From Leptolyngbya sp. 'hensonii' (GTDB lineage Bacteria > Cyanobacteriota > Cyanobacteriia > GCF-001939115): 64,000 bases of DNA. The stretch spans positions 22,670 to 86,669 of the forward strand of contig NZ_MQTZ01000054.1 of assembly GCF_001939115.1 (NCBI RefSeq), in the 5' to 3' direction. The notes below the pieces were generated by a model. That model had not been told where the DNA came from. It worked only from the letters and a program-made list of their open reading frames with translations, and made no database searches. The translations under genes and the position numbers were made by a program. Positions 26,771-36,513 of this stretch are shown here, one piece after another (the first letter of the stretch is position 1; the number at the start of each line of letters is the position of its first letter).

Positions 26771-28579
26771 ATGCGGCTGTCTCAGATGCTGTTTGTCACC
26801 CTGCGGGAAGTTCCGGCAGAAGCGGAAATTCCCAGCCATAAATTACTGCTGCGGGCCGGGTACATTCGGCGCATTGCCAGTGGGGTCTATGCCTATCTGC
26901 CGCTGATGTGGCGGGTGCTGCAAAAGGTATCCCAGATTGTGCGGCAGGAAATGAACGCAGCCGGGGCCCAGGAATGTCTCCTGCCCCAACTCCAGCCCGC
27001 AGAACTGTGGCAGGAGTCGGGCCGCTGGGATACCTACACCAAGGCTGAGGGGATTATGTTCGCCCTGAAGGACCGGCAGGAGCGGGAGATGGGACTCGGC
27101 CCCACCCATGAAGAGGTGATTACCACGATCGCCCGGGACATGGTGCGCTCCTATCGCCAGCTTCCGATTAACCTGTACCAGATTCAGACCAAGTTTCGGG
27201 ATGAGATCCGGCCCCGGTTTGGGCTGATGCGGGGGCGGGAGTTCATTATGAAGGATGCCTACTCCTTTGATATGGATGAGGCCGGGATGAAACAGAACTA
27301 CGAGAAAATGAACCGGGCCTACCACAACATTTTTCGGCGTTCGGGTCTGGCTTTTCGAGCTGTGGAAGCAGATTCGGGGGCGATCGGGGGTTCTGGCTCT
27401 CAGGAGTTCATGGTCCTGGCTGATGCGGGTGAGGATGAGGTGCTGTACACCGAAGACGGCCAGTACTCGGCCAATGTGGAGAAGGCCATTTCCCTCGCTC
27501 CCGATGCCACTCCTTCTCCTTTCACTACTTACGAGAAGCGGGAGACACCGGGGACAGACACGATCGATAAGATGTGCCAGTTTCTCCAATGCTCCCCCAC
27601 CCATGTGGTTAAGAATGTCCTCTACCAGGCGGTGTATGACAACGGCATGGCTGTGCTAGTTCTGATCTGTATTCGGGGCGATCAGGAGGTCAACGAGGTC
27701 AAACTGCAAAATGAACTGGTCAAACTAGCCGGACAGTACCAGGGAAAAACCGTTCTGTCGCTGAAGGTGGCGGATGCAGAATCCCAGAAGCAATGGGCCG
27801 CGAAACCCCTGCCTCTGGGCTATATTGCCCCAGACCTGAGTGACAAGTACATCCAGGCAGGTAAAAACCTAGCCGCAAAGTTCCTGCGGTTAGTGGATAA
27901 AACCGCAGTGGACCTGCAGAATTTTGCTACGGGAGCCGATGAGGCTGGATATCACGTCGTCGGGGCCAACTGGGGTCAGGCGTTCAAACTACCCTCCCTG
28001 GTGGTGGATGTACGGAAAGCAAGACCGGGCGATCGGGCCATCCACAATCCCACTCAAACCTTGCAGAGTGCGAGGGGGATTGAGGTGGGCCACATCTTCC
28101 AGTTAGGCACCAAATATTCCAGGGCGCTGAACGCTACCTACACCAGTGAACAAGGGGAAGAATTGCCCCTGGTAATGGGCTGCTATGGAATTGGGGTGTC
28201 CCGCTTGGCCCAGTCGGCAGTGGAACAGTCCTACGACAAGGACGGGATTATCTGGCCGGTGGCGATCGCGCCTTACCAGGTGATTGTTGTCATCCCCAAC
28301 ATTACGGATGCGGCCCAAGTGAAAGCCGCTGAGCAGATCTATACGGACCTGAATCAGGCTGGAATTGAAACCCTGTTGGACGATCGGGATGAGCGTCCGG
28401 GGGTCAAATTTAAAGATGCCGACCTGATCGGGATTCCTTTCCGGGTGGTGACGGGCCGATCGCTCCAGGCTGGGAAGGTCGAGGTGGTGCGTCGAGCCAC
28501 CCGGGAAGCCCAGGAAATTCCCTTGACGGAGTTGACCGCCATCCTGCAACAGTGGATCATTGATGCCGCAACCCTTTAA
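26771..28579 (+). CDS. proS: Prolyl-tRNA synthetase
   Basis: Charges tRNA-Pro (cytosol). The 602-residue product is the bacterial class II type: motif 1 region [20 protein letters not shown], motif 2 with GPTHEEV and [17 protein letters not shown], the insertion (editing) domain at roughly 225-400, motif 3 [10 protein letters not shown] near 465, and an anticodon-binding domain at the C-terminus ([19 protein letters not shown]). All are intact. It stands alone, divergent from the 2TM gene with an operator-like pair between them. Confidence 0.97.
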   Translation: MRLSQMLFVTLREVPAEAEIPSHKLLLRAGYIRRIASGVYAYLPLMWRVLQKVSQIVRQEMNAAGAQECLLPQLQPAELWQESGRWDTYTKAEGIMFALKDRQEREMGLGPTHEEVITTIARDMVRSYRQLPINLYQIQTKFRDEIRPRFGLMRGREFIMKDAYSFDMDEAGMKQNYEKMNRAYHNIFRRSGLAFRAVEADSGAIGGSGSQEFMVLADAGEDEVLYTEDGQYSANVEKAISLAPDATPSPFTTYEKRETPGTDTIDKMCQFLQCSPTHVVKNVLYQAVYDNGMAVLVLICIRGDQEVNEVKLQNELVKLAGQYQGKTVLSLKVADAESQKQWAAKPLPLGYIAPDLSDKYIQAGKNLAAKFLRLVDKTAVDLQNFATGADEAGYHVVGANWGQAFKLPSLVVDVRKARPGDRAIHNPTQTLQSARGIEVGHIFQLGTKYSRALNATYTSEQGEELPLVMGCYGIGVSRLAQSAVEQSYDKDGIIWPVAIAPYQVIVVIPNITDAAQVKAAEQIYTDLNQAGIETLLDDRDERPGVKFKDADLIGIPFRVVTGRSLQAGKVEVVRRATREAQEIPLTELTAILQQWIIDAATL

Positions 28580-28682
28580 CTGATGCCGAAGCATGACAGG
28601 CCCTTGTCAGGTCCGATCGTCTCAGAATAGAATTTTGGATCAAGTAGAATAGATCCAGGCAAGTTTTGGAGACTGTATAGGA

Positions 28683-29087
28683 ATGAACGGTAGATTGGCA
28701 TCCCATTCAATGAAAATGCTCCAGGGCATCACCGTCAGTCTCATCATGGGGACTGGCCTAATTCTGCCCTTTTCGAGTTCTCTTCTGGCCCAATCCACAC
28801 CGGGCTCCCAACCCCTGCAAGACTTTAAACCCCAGGAGGAGAATCGGGACATTTTCTCCGGTAAGGGAGCCGGTCAGAATTCTGGCCTGTTTGACTTTAT
28901 TCACCGGGCAAATATGGGCAATATCCGATCGAATACGGAATTTCAGGCAGACACCACCCAGAACCTGAACGATGCTGCCGCCCAATTCCGAGCCCAACAA
29001 CTGCGTCTGCTGCAGCAACAACAAAATAATGGCCAGCAACCTGGCCTTCAAATCGTTCCAGCAACACCATCATCCGGTTCCAAATAG
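28683..29087 (+). CDS. Small exported Gln-rich protein
   Basis: 134 residues. The N-terminus has a hydrophobic stretch (GITVSLIMGTGLILPF) and a probable cleavage site after LLAQ, so it is likely exported to the periplasm or lumen. The mature part is polar, with a central FDFIHRANMGNIRSNTEF segment and a Gln-rich helix (RAQQLRLLQQQQNNGQQ). I do not recognise a family. A strong terminator follows 43 bp downstream. Confidence 0.6.
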   Translation: MNGRLASHSMKMLQGITVSLIMGTGLILPFSSSLLAQSTPGSQPLQDFKPQEENRDIFSGKGAGQNSGLFDFIHRANMGNIRSNTEFQADTTQNLNDAAAQFRAQQLRLLQQQQNNGQQPGLQIVPATPSSGSK

Positions 29088-29129
29088 TTCCAGACCACTT
29101 ATTTGTTGGAATGTCAATGAATCAGGGTA

Positions 29130-29161
29130 CGAGGCTAGACAATTGACCTAGCCTCGTTTTC
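29130..29161 (+). terminator. Rho-independent terminator
   Basis: CGAGGCTAG and CTAGCCTCG form a perfect 9-bp stem followed by TTTTC, 43 bp after the small exported protein and 28 bp before the ArsA-type gene. Confidence 0.88.
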
Positions 29162-29188
29162 TGTTCGGTATCCCTCGAAAACGCCCAT

Positions 29189-31093
29189 ATGGATTGCTTT
29201 GCCCCCCTGCATCTGGCTATGTTTAGCGGCAAAGGTGGGGTTGGAAAAACCACCCTCTCCTGTGGCTTGGCTCGTTCCTGGGCCAGACAGTTCCCGGAGC
29301 AGAAGATTCTACTGCTTTCCACTGATCCAGCCCATTCTCTGGGCGATGTACTTCAGCAAGGAGTGACGGATACAGCCAGCCCCCTGGCCGATCTGCCGAA
29401 CCTGGAGGTCAGGGCTCTGGATGCCAGTAAATTGCTGAGTGCTTTCAAGCAGCGCTATGGAGCGGTGTTAGAGTGCCTGGTCGAACGGGGTAGCTTCGTC
29501 CAGGGGGAAGATCTAACTCAGGTCTGGGATCTGGACTGGCCCGGTTTAGATGAATTGATGGGCATTCTGGAGATTCAACGCCTGTTGCTGGAGCAGATGG
29601 CCGATCGGATTGTGGTGGATATGGCTCCCAGTGGCCATACCCTGAATCTATTCGGCCTGATGGACTTTCTGGAAGGGTTCCTGGGAGCCCTCGATTTATT
29701 CCAGGAAAAGCATCGCTCCCTCAGTCTGACTTTTTCTGGCCAGTACAACCCTGATGCCGCCGATGCCTTTCTGGCCCAGATGCGATCGGAATTAACCATG
29801 GGCCGTCAGTTGTTGCAGGATAAGGCCCACACCGCCTGTCTGGTGGTGGCGATCGCCGAGCCCATGAGTCTGCTGGAAAGCGAACGCTTTTTGACCGCCC
29901 TTGAACAACTCCAGATTCCAGTTGGGGGGCTCTTCATCAATCGGATTCTGCAGCCAGAATCCCTGGAACGGCTTTCGACTTCTGATCTCGATCGGTACAG
30001 TGAACAGCAGGACCTTCTAGAAAAATTTCTGCACCTGACCCCCTATCCAGTCTTTGTCATCCCGCAGCAGGCACAGGAACCTGTTGGACCTGTCGCCCTG
30101 GATGAAACATTTAACGAAATTCAGAGATTAACGGAAGCTGAAGCAGTTCTCTCACCCCCTGTGGTCTGGCCTCAGCGGGTGCCACCGGGTCTGACTGATT
30201 TGATTGAGGCCGGTCGCCGCCTGGTGCTAGTCGGTGGCAAGGGTGGGGTCGGCAAAACAACTGTCGCCGCTGCCATCGCCTGGGAAATGGCGACCCGCCA
30301 CCCTGATCGTCAGGTCCGGGTGATCTCGATCGACCCAGCCCATTCCCTGGGAGATGCTTTCGGACACCCCCTGGGACATGACCCGGTGGCCCTCACCCCT
30401 AATCTCACTGGACAGGAAATTGATGCGAACACCGTTCTGGACCAGTTTCGGCAGGATTATCTGTGGGAACTGGCCGATATGATGAGCGGGGAATCCTCCG
30501 AGCAGACGGGCCCGATCCAGCTCGCCTATGGCCCTGCTGCCTGGCGGCAGATCATTGCCCAGGCCCTGCCCGGTGTGGATGAAATGTTATCTCTGCTGAC
30601 GGTGATGGATTTATTGGACTGTCAGGACCAGGATCTGATCATCCTGGACACCGCGCCCACAGGTCATCTCTTACGGTTCCTGGAGATGCCAACCGCAATC
30701 AGTGACTGGCTGGCTTGGATTTTCAAACTCTGGCTCAAATATCGGGACGTTTTAGGAAATACAGATTTGATGGGCCGCCTGCGCACTCTGCGGCAGGGAG
30801 TTCTGCAAGCCCAGAAACAACTACAAAATCCCCAATGCACCGAGTTTATCCTGGTGGTACAGGCCCAGTCTCCCATTATTGCCGAGGGCCAACGCCTCTC
30901 AGCCGCCCTTCAAACCATGGGCATGGCCCAACAGGTCTTGATTCATAATTACTTTCAGCCCGATCGGCCCATTGGGCCAGATGCCTTTCCAGGTATAGTT
31001 CGGGTCCATCTCCCTCCCTTGCCGCGATCGGTGGCTCCCCTGGCCCGGATCCAGGGAGCAGGTCCCCTCCTGTTTGAAACGTTCCATCCCTGA
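29189..31093 (+). CDS. Two-domain ArsA/Get3-type ATPase
   Basis: Two copies of the ArsA/Get3 ATPase domain in one 634-residue chain. P-loops of the deviant Walker type GKGGVGKTT are at 14-22 and about 350-358, each followed by a DPAHSLGD switch and a D-APTGH/DMAPSGH element (the first copy has Ser for Thr). E. coli ArsA has the same two-domain build and drives arsenite export with ArsB; Get3 relatives handle tail-anchored proteins. No arsB, arsC or arsR is nearby, and the metalloid Cys motif is not obvious, so arsenite export is not supported. It is a single gene between a terminator and psbB. Confidence 0.85.
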   Translation: MDCFAPLHLAMFSGKGGVGKTTLSCGLARSWARQFPEQKILLLSTDPAHSLGDVLQQGVTDTASPLADLPNLEVRALDASKLLSAFKQRYGAVLECLVERGSFVQGEDLTQVWDLDWPGLDELMGILEIQRLLLEQMADRIVVDMAPSGHTLNLFGLMDFLEGFLGALDLFQEKHRSLSLTFSGQYNPDAADAFLAQMRSELTMGRQLLQDKAHTACLVVAIAEPMSLLESERFLTALEQLQIPVGGLFINRILQPESLERLSTSDLDRYSEQQDLLEKFLHLTPYPVFVIPQQAQEPVGPVALDETFNEIQRLTEAEAVLSPPVVWPQRVPPGLTDLIEAGRRLVLVGGKGGVGKTTVAAAIAWEMATRHPDRQVRVISIDPAHSLGDAFGHPLGHDPVALTPNLTGQEIDANTVLDQFRQDYLWELADMMSGESSEQTGPIQLAYGPAAWRQIIAQALPGVDEMLSLLTVMDLLDCQDQDLIILDTAPTGHLLRFLEMPTAISDWLAWIFKLWLKYRDVLGNTDLMGRLRTLRQGVLQAQKQLQNPQCTEFILVVQAQSPIIAEGQRLSAALQTMGMAQQVLIHNYFQPDRPIGPDAFPGIVRVHLPPLPRSVAPLARIQGAGPLLFETFHP

Positions 31094-31344
31094 GAGCTGT
31101 GGCAACCGGCGTAATCTGCTTGCAATGGGCTCTAACAATGATTACACTTCTTTATAATTTGGGCTTTTTCGACACGCACCTTAAACTACTGTCATATTGA
31201 TTCAGGGTACGCCTTTGAATAAATATGGCGAGTAGTGAGGCTGTAGTTGTCCCGGATCTGGTAGGGTTATCAGTATCTGGTCCTTAATAAATTGCTTAGA
31301 AAAGCGTTGCACAAGTAAAAGTACTTAGAGGAGGAGCGTAGTCA
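31094..31344 (+). promoter_or_regulatory. psbB upstream region
   Basis: A 251-bp spacer with a TATAAT hexamer at 31153-31158 and a second candidate pair, TTGATT then TAAATA 17 bases later (about 31198-31226). I cannot decide which is used. The ribosome site GAGGAGGAG lies at about 31329-31337, seven bases before the psbB ATG. Confidence 0.4.
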
Positions 31345-32874
31345 ATGGGACTACCCTGGTATCGCGTACATACTGTCGTCCTGAATGACCCGGGTCGGCT
31401 GATTGCTGTACACCTGATGCATACTGCCCTGGTGGCAGGTTGGGCCGGTTCGATGGCTCTCTACGAACTGGCAATTTTTGACCCCAGTGATCCGGTTCTG
31501 AACCCGATGTGGCGCCAGGGCATGTTCGTTCTGCCCTTCATGGCTCGCCTCGGCGTAACCGAATCCTGGGGTGGTTGGAGCATTACAGGTGAGACTGCTA
31601 GCAACCCTGGCCTCTGGTCATTTGAGGGTGTGGCTGCTACTCACATCATCCTGTCCGGCTTACTCTTCCTGGCCGCTGTCTGGCACTGGGTCTTCTGGGA
31701 TCTGGAACTATTCCGCGATCCCCGGACCGGTGAACCAGCCCTCGACTTGCCGAAGATGTTCGGTATTCATCTGTTCCTGTCTGGGTTACTCTGCTTCGGC
31801 TTTGGTGCTTTCCACCTGACGGGTCTATTTGGCCCCGGCATGTGGGTGTCTGATCCCTATGGTCTGACCGGCAGTATCCAGCCTGTCGCACCAGAGTGGG
31901 GTCCTGCCGGATTTAATCCCTTTAATCCAGGCGGCATTGTTGCCCACCACATCGCTGCTGGGGTTGTTGGGATTATTGCGGGTCTCTTCCATCTGTCAGT
32001 TCGTCCTCCGGAGCGTCTCTATCGAGCGCTGCGGATGGGGAATATTGAAACGGTTCTGTCCAGCAGTATTGCAGCCGTCTTTTTCGCAGCCTTCGTTGTG
32101 GCCGGTACCATGTGGTACGGCAACGCAGCTACCCCGATCGAACTGTTTGGCCCCACCCGCTATCAGTGGGATAAGGGATACTTCCAGCAGGAGATCGATC
32201 GTCGTGTTCAAACCAGTCTGGCGGATGGCGCATCTCTGGCAGAAGCCTATTCGGCAATTCCTGAAAAGCTTGCCTTCTATGACTACGTTGGGAATAGCCC
32301 TGCCAAGGGGGGTCTGTTCCGGACTGGTGCGATGAATAATGGTGACGGTATTGCTCAGACATGGCTGGGCCATCCTGTTTTCAAAGATAGTGAGGGCCGT
32401 GAACTCTTTGTTCGCCGCTTACCTAACTTCTTCGAGAACTTCCCCGTTGTTCTGACTGACAAAGATGGTATCGTCCGAGCTGACATTCCCTTCCGTCGGG
32501 CTGAGTCCAAATATAGCTTTGAGCAGCAGGGTGTAACGGTCAGTTTCTACGGTGGGGAGTTGAACGGTAAAGCGTTCGATGACCCAGCGACTGTGAAACA
32601 GTACGCCCGTAAAGCGTTGTTAGGCGAGCCCTTCGAATTCGATACAGAAACCCTTGGCTCTGACGGGGTATTCCGTACCAGTCCAAGAGGTTGGTTCACT
32701 TTCGGACACGCCTGCTTCGCCCTTCTGTTCTTTTTCGGCCATATCTGGCACGGTTCTCGGACCATCTTCCGGGATGTGTTTGCCGGGATTGATCCGGATC
32801 TGAGTGAAGAGCAAGTCGAGTTTGGTGTCTTCCAGAAACTGGGTGACAAGACCACTCGTAAAGAGGCTGTTTAA
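31345..32874 (+). CDS. psbB: Photosystem II CP47 chlorophyll apoprotein
   Basis: Core inner antenna of photosystem II in the thylakoid membrane; six transmembrane helices carry chlorophyll a and pass energy to the D1/D2 reaction centre. The start [36 protein letters not shown] is diagnostic, as is the long lumenal loop between helices V and VI and the C-terminal [23 protein letters not shown]. The 509 residues equal the usual length. psbT follows 144 bp downstream, with a hairpin and possible promoter between them. Confidence 0.99.
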   Translation: MGLPWYRVHTVVLNDPGRLIAVHLMHTALVAGWAGSMALYELAIFDPSDPVLNPMWRQGMFVLPFMARLGVTESWGGWSITGETASNPGLWSFEGVAATHIILSGLLFLAAVWHWVFWDLELFRDPRTGEPALDLPKMFGIHLFLSGLLCFGFGAFHLTGLFGPGMWVSDPYGLTGSIQPVAPEWGPAGFNPFNPGGIVAHHIAAGVVGIIAGLFHLSVRPPERLYRALRMGNIETVLSSSIAAVFFAAFVVAGTMWYGNAATPIELFGPTRYQWDKGYFQQEIDRRVQTSLADGASLAEAYSAIPEKLAFYDYVGNSPAKGGLFRTGAMNNGDGIAQTWLGHPVFKDSEGRELFVRRLPNFFENFPVVLTDKDGIVRADIPFRRAESKYSFEQQGVTVSFYGGELNGKAFDDPATVKQYARKALLGEPFEFDTETLGSDGVFRTSPRGWFTFGHACFALLFFFGHIWHGSRTIFRDVFAGIDPDLSEEQVEFGVFQKLGDKTTRKEAV

Positions 32875-32896
32875 CGCCAGCTAATCCGACTAAAAC

Positions 32897-32961
32897 AGAA
32901 ATGGTCTGGTGGTGATTTGAGTCTCCTCAGCAAACCGCTGGACCATTTCTAAGGTTTTTTT
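32897..32961 (+). terminator. Terminator-like hairpin between psbB and psbT
   Basis: AGAAATGGTC (32897-32906) and GACCATTTCT (32941-32950) pair perfectly over a structured 34-base loop, followed by AAGG and seven T residues. It could end most psbB transcripts before psbT. Confidence 0.7.
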
Positions 32962-32987
32962 GACAGCTCTCTGTTTACAGATAGACT
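32960..32987 (+). promoter_or_regulatory. Possible psbT promoter
   Basis: TTGACA at 32960-32965 and TAGACT at 32982-32987 are separated by 16 bp, with psbT starting at 33019. The -35 box overlaps the T-run of the hairpin, so termination and restart may be adjacent. Confidence 0.35.
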
Positions 32988-33018
32988 GGAACCAACTGAA
33001 TCATCAGGAACTCTTGAC

Positions 33019-33114
33019 ATGGAAAGTGTTGCTTATATCTTGATTCTGACTCTGGCTCTGGGCGTTCTCTTCTTCGCGATCGCCTTCCGTGAGCCCCCTC
33101 GCATTGGCAAGTAA
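33019..33114 (+). CDS. psbT: Photosystem II protein T
   Basis: 31-residue single-helix subunit at the photosystem II dimer interface in the thylakoid. The product starts [20 protein letters not shown] and ends FREPPRIGK, the standard cyanobacterial PsbT. AGGAA lies ten bases before the ATG. It keeps the usual position after psbB, and a hairpin at 33241 closes the unit. Confidence 0.98.
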   Translation: MESVAYILILTLALGVLFFAIAFREPPRIGK

Positions 33115-33240
33115 AACCTTGCTCGCTTCTTATTGTTTTTCGCTTTTTGGGTTTCCAGGGTCTGGTGCCTGCAGTGACCTCGCTCACTTTAACCCCCAGC
33201 CAGGTAAACCATTTTACTTAAAAAATTGATTGACATCCTC

Positions 33241-33264
33241 AAAGCCTGCTTCATGCAGGCTTTT
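33241..33264 (+). terminator. Rho-independent terminator after psbT
   Basis: AAAGCCTGC and GCAGGCTTT pair over a five-base loop and run into TTTTC, about 125 bp after the psbT stop. Confidence 0.75.
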
Positions 33265-33587
33265 CAGTTTTCATAAGAATTGTAAACATAGATCCCGTTT
33301 TCAGGATTGTCTGTTAGGTTTTTATCTCCTGATTGACAATCAATCAGCAACAAAACCCTCAAAACGATTACTTTTTGGGCGATCGTCGTGGGAGTCAAGA
33401 CAAGGTTGTAGGATTTTCACCCCGCTCAGGGAGCTTTTCCCGTCCCTCTTGTTCCCGTTCAACACGACCGATTACGAAGTAGTCAGGTTTTTGCTGCCAT
33501 TTTGCAACCAGGTAATAAGCCAGTAATATAGGTTTCAGAGGTGAAACCTATCGTTGTTTTACCGACTTCGCCTGAAGGGCTGCCGCT
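33265..33587. other. Spacer before nrdR with perfect hairpin at 33528-33551
   Basis: No gene seen. ATAGGTTTCA (33528-33537) and TGAAACCTAT (33542-33551) form a perfect ten-bp stem with a four-base loop, 36 bp before the nrdR start. It could be an operator, a short attenuator stem or a 5'-UTR structure. No NrdR-box pair is apparent. Confidence 0.5.
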
Positions 33588-34136
33588 ATGCTTTGTCCGT
33601 TCTGTCAACATTCAGAAAATCGTGTGCTGGAATCACGCTCAGCGGAAGCAGGGCAGAGCGTGCGACGACGACGAGAGTGTTTAAAGTGCAGTCGGAGATT
33701 CACCACCTATGAACGCATAGAGTTTGTACCGATCACGGTGATTAAGCGAGATGGGAAGCGGGAATCATTCGATATCTCTAAACTGCTGCGAGGCATGGTG
33801 CGGGCCTGCGAAAAAACGGGCATCTCCGCCCCTCAGCTCGAAAACATTGTCGATGAAATTGAAGCAGAATTGCAACAACGGGCTGTTCGAGAAGTTCTAA
33901 GTACGGAAATTGGGGAGTTAGTCCTACGCCATTTACAATCTCTGAATGAAGTCGCCTACGTCAGGTTTGCCTCCGTTTATCGCCAATTTCGGGGAATTCG
34001 GGACTTTGCAGAAGCGCTGAGCCACCTGCAAAATCAGGGCAGTCGGTTATCGCCAGAGGAGCACGAGCCGATTGGCGATCCAGAATCATTCCTTTCAGAA
34101 CCCTTGACCCGCGATCCTTCTGTCACCAAAGCCTAA
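33588..34136 (+). CDS. nrdR: Transcriptional repressor NrdR
   Basis: Zinc-finger and ATP-cone repressor that senses dATP/ATP and turns down ribonucleotide reductase genes. The zinc ribbon is complete: Cys3, Cys6, Cys31, Cys34. The ATP-cone follows ([20 protein letters not shown]). The 182 residues include a C-terminal tail about 25 residues beyond the shorter bacterial forms. It lies between psbT and rps1, the usual cyanobacterial neighbourhood; nrd genes themselves are not in the window. Confidence 0.96.
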   Translation: MLCPFCQHSENRVLESRSAEAGQSVRRRRECLKCSRRFTTYERIEFVPITVIKRDGKRESFDISKLLRGMVRACEKTGISAPQLENIVDEIEAELQQRAVREVLSTEIGELVLRHLQSLNEVAYVRFASVYRQFRGIRDFAEALSHLQNQGSRLSPEEHEPIGDPESFLSEPLTRDPSVTKA

Positions 34137-34617
34137 GTCTGCTAAGGAATGAGAATTAAATCTAGTGTCAAACGCCTGATTGCCCTCACCCCAACGATTA
34201 ACTTGATTTAATCCGTGATCCTTAGCAGCCTATTTCATACTACTGATAATTTTCATAGAGCCAGAAAAGATGGCTAGCCGCCCGATCCCACCTTTCTGAC
34301 CCAATCAGGAATTCGACTTCAGCCTAATCTATCCTCAATTTTTGGCTGAATCTATTGTCTATTAAGGTATGATAGTTCTTCTGGACTTACTGACTCCATC
34401 ACTCCCGGTAGATCTCCTAGAATAAAACCTGAGGGGAAACTTAGGGATGTAGGCGTGTGCTGGACATTCTGTAGGCAGAGCCTCCTTTCCAGGAGGCAGG
34501 ATTGCTATCGTGAAATGTTTACACACTGACGGATCTACGGGGAGACAGACCCAATTGCGACGCCAGTCAACCACTTTAACTACTAGAGATAGAGAAACTG
34601 TCCGGGAAACAACTAGC
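34137..34617 (+). promoter_or_regulatory. Long leader region of rps1
   Basis: A 481-bp stretch with no gene. CTGCTAAGGA (34139-34148) and TCCTTAGCAG (34219-34228) are complementary at long range just after nrdR, and a TATGAT hexamer (34368-34373) could be a -10 box without a clear -35 partner. The frame of rps1 is open back to 34510, but those residues are not S1-like, so the region is probably a 5'-UTR. S1 genes often control their own translation through the leader (known for E. coli rpsA). Confidence 0.45.
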
Positions 34618-35595
34618 ATGGTCAATCAGGAATTAATCGATATCGGCTTTACCCACGAAGATTTTGCGGCCCTACTGGATAAGTATGACTACCACTTTAG
34701 TCCTGGCGATATTGTTGCCGGTACAGTGTTCAGCCTCGAGCCGAGAGGTGCTCTGATTGACATTGGTGCTAAAACGGCAGCCTATATTCCCATCCAGGAA
34801 ATGTCCATCAACCGGATCGACAATCCGGAGGAAGTGCTGCAATCCAACGAAACCCGCGAATTCTTTATCCTGACCGATGAGAATGAAGACGGCCAATTGA
34901 CCCTTTCTATCCGGCGCATTGAGTACATGAGGGCCTGGGAAAGGGTACGGCAGTTGCAGGCCGAAGATGCAACGGTCCGTTCCAGTGTTTTTGCCACCAA
35001 TCGAGGCGGAGCTTTGGTCAGAATCGAAGGGCTGCGTGGGTTTATTCCTGGCTCCCACATTAGTACCCGCAAACCCAAAGAAGATCTCGTTGGGGAAGAA
35101 CTGCCCCTCAAGTTCCTTGAGGTCGATGAAGATCGGAACCGGCTGGTTCTGAGTCACCGTCGGGCCCTCGTTGAACGCAAGATGAATCGACTGGAAGTTG
35201 GAGAAGTCGTTATCGGTACGGTACGGGGCATTAAACCTTATGGTGCCTTCATCGATATCGGCGGTGTCAGCGGCTTGCTTCACATTTCCGAAATTTCCCA
35301 CGATCATATCGACACCCCTCACAGTGTGTTCAATGTCAATGATGAAGTCAAAGTCATGATTATTGATCTGGATGCTGAGCGGGGCCGAATTTCCCTTTCC
35401 ACCAAGCAGTTGGAACCGGAACCGGGCGATATGGTCAAGAATCCCCAGGTGGTCTACGACAAAGCAGAAGAGATGGCGGCCCGCTATCGCGATCAGGTGC
35501 TGTCCAAACAGCAACAGCCTGTCGCTGAAGAAAGTCCGGTGGGAGAGGATGTTGAAATCCTGGAAGAGGCTCCTTCTGCGATCGATGAAGAATAA
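34618..35595 (+). CDS. rps1: 30S ribosomal protein S1
   Basis: RNA-binding protein that helps mRNA engage the 30S subunit. The 325-residue product has three S1 OB-fold domains (about residues 28-100, 115-185 and 198-270), as in the short cyanobacterial and plastid form rather than the six-domain E. coli RpsA. The third is the most typical (GTVRGIKPYGAFIDIGGVSGLLHISE). The tail is acidic (EEAPSAIDEE). ATG at 34618 (MVNQELIDIGF) is the conserved start; 36 upstream codons are rejected. The HAD gene follows by 24 bp. Confidence 0.95.
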   Translation: MVNQELIDIGFTHEDFAALLDKYDYHFSPGDIVAGTVFSLEPRGALIDIGAKTAAYIPIQEMSINRIDNPEEVLQSNETREFFILTDENEDGQLTLSIRRIEYMRAWERVRQLQAEDATVRSSVFATNRGGALVRIEGLRGFIPGSHISTRKPKEDLVGEELPLKFLEVDEDRNRLVLSHRRALVERKMNRLEVGEVVIGTVRGIKPYGAFIDIGGVSGLLHISEISHDHIDTPHSVFNVNDEVKVMIIDLDAERGRISLSTKQLEPEPGDMVKNPQVVYDKAEEMAARYRDQVLSKQQQPVAEESPVGEDVEILEEAPSAIDEE

Positions 35596-35619
35596 GTTCT
35601 CTAGGATTGTCTGACTCGA

Positions 35620-36375
35620 TTGGCTACTGTTTCCTGCGATCATCAGATTTTCCAGAATATCCAGGCGGTTGTCTTTGATAAAGACGGCACTCTGGCTCGT
35701 TCTGAATCCTACCTATACCAGGTGGGTTCTCTCAGGGTAGAACTCCTGGACACCCAAGTTCCAGGAGTTGGCAAACGTCTGGCCCAGGCTTTGGGATTAC
35801 GTCAGCCTAATTCTCACCCGCCCACTGTTCATCCAGCGGGCATTCTGGCGGTTGCCAGTCGTCAGGTAACTGAATTTGCTGCGGCGGCCTATGTCACAGA
35901 AACAGGTTGGACCTGGCCAGAGGCCCTAGATCTGGTCCAAGCAGCTTTTTCCGAGGCAGAGCTGGTTTTGCAGCCTAAGTCAGCCTATACCCCTTTGATT
36001 GAAGGGGTGTTCCAGTTGGTACAACGCTTATTCCAGGCTGATATCAGGATGGCGATCGTCTCAGCTGACACCACCGATAATATCTGGGATTTCATCCGGC
36101 GTTATGAACTGGATGCCTATGTGCAATTCGCCGCAGGGGCTGATCAGGAGTTCCAGAAACCTGACCCCCGCCTCCTTTATCAGACCTGCCAAGCCTTAGC
36201 CGTTGCTCCAGAACAGACCCTGGTGATTGGAGATGCCGATACAGACATGAGGATGGCCCGATCGGCCCATGCCGCTGGCGCGATTGGGGTAACCTGGGGT
36301 TGGATTGACCCTCCCCAACTTCAGCAGGCCACGATCGTCATTCACCACCCCACATCGATGCAGGTGAGGGGGTGA
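35620..36375 (+). CDS. HAD-family phosphatase
   Basis: Haloacid dehalogenase-type hydrolase. DKDGT at 20-24 contains the nucleophile Asp20 and Asp22, SADTT near 148 is motif II, the lysine of FQKPDPRLL is motif III, and VIGDADTDMRMA is motif IV; the set is complete. A helical cap of about 85 residues sits between motifs I and II. The substrate is unknown; phosphoglycolate phosphatase-like is the nearest general type. The only start in frame before the motif is TTG at 35620, 24 bp after rps1, so it is probably co-transcribed with it. A GTGAGT/ACTCAC hairpin overlaps its stop (36372-36389). Confidence 0.82.
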   Translation: MATVSCDHQIFQNIQAVVFDKDGTLARSESYLYQVGSLRVELLDTQVPGVGKRLAQALGLRQPNSHPPTVHPAGILAVASRQVTEFAAAAYVTETGWTWPEALDLVQAAFSEAELVLQPKSAYTPLIEGVFQLVQRLFQADIRMAIVSADTTDNIWDFIRRYELDAYVQFAAGADQEFQKPDPRLLYQTCQALAVAPEQTLVIGDADTDMRMARSAHAAGAIGVTWGWIDPPQLQQATIVIHHPTSMQVRG

Positions 36376-36513
36376 GTTATTTTACTCACTTCCCTTTAGT
36401 GCTATGATGTCCTGACTATATAGGAATGCGTGAGATAATATTTTCTGTTCTGACTCCCGAGCCAGGACAAAAAATGCGTTCTTTAGCCGTCTAGCCAAGA
36501 AGGGGTTGAATCC

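Noticed and set aside
26843..27604. A 253-codon frame antisense to proS
   Set aside because: Lies wholly inside an intact synthetase gene and shows no domain.
34672..35643. A 323-codon frame antisense to rps1
   Set aside because: A shadow of the S1 gene's codon bias; the S1 domains on the plus strand are unambiguous.
36376..36513. SAM riboswitch before metK
   Set aside because: The leader can fold, but none of the conserved blocks of SAM-I, II, III or V that I know can be found.
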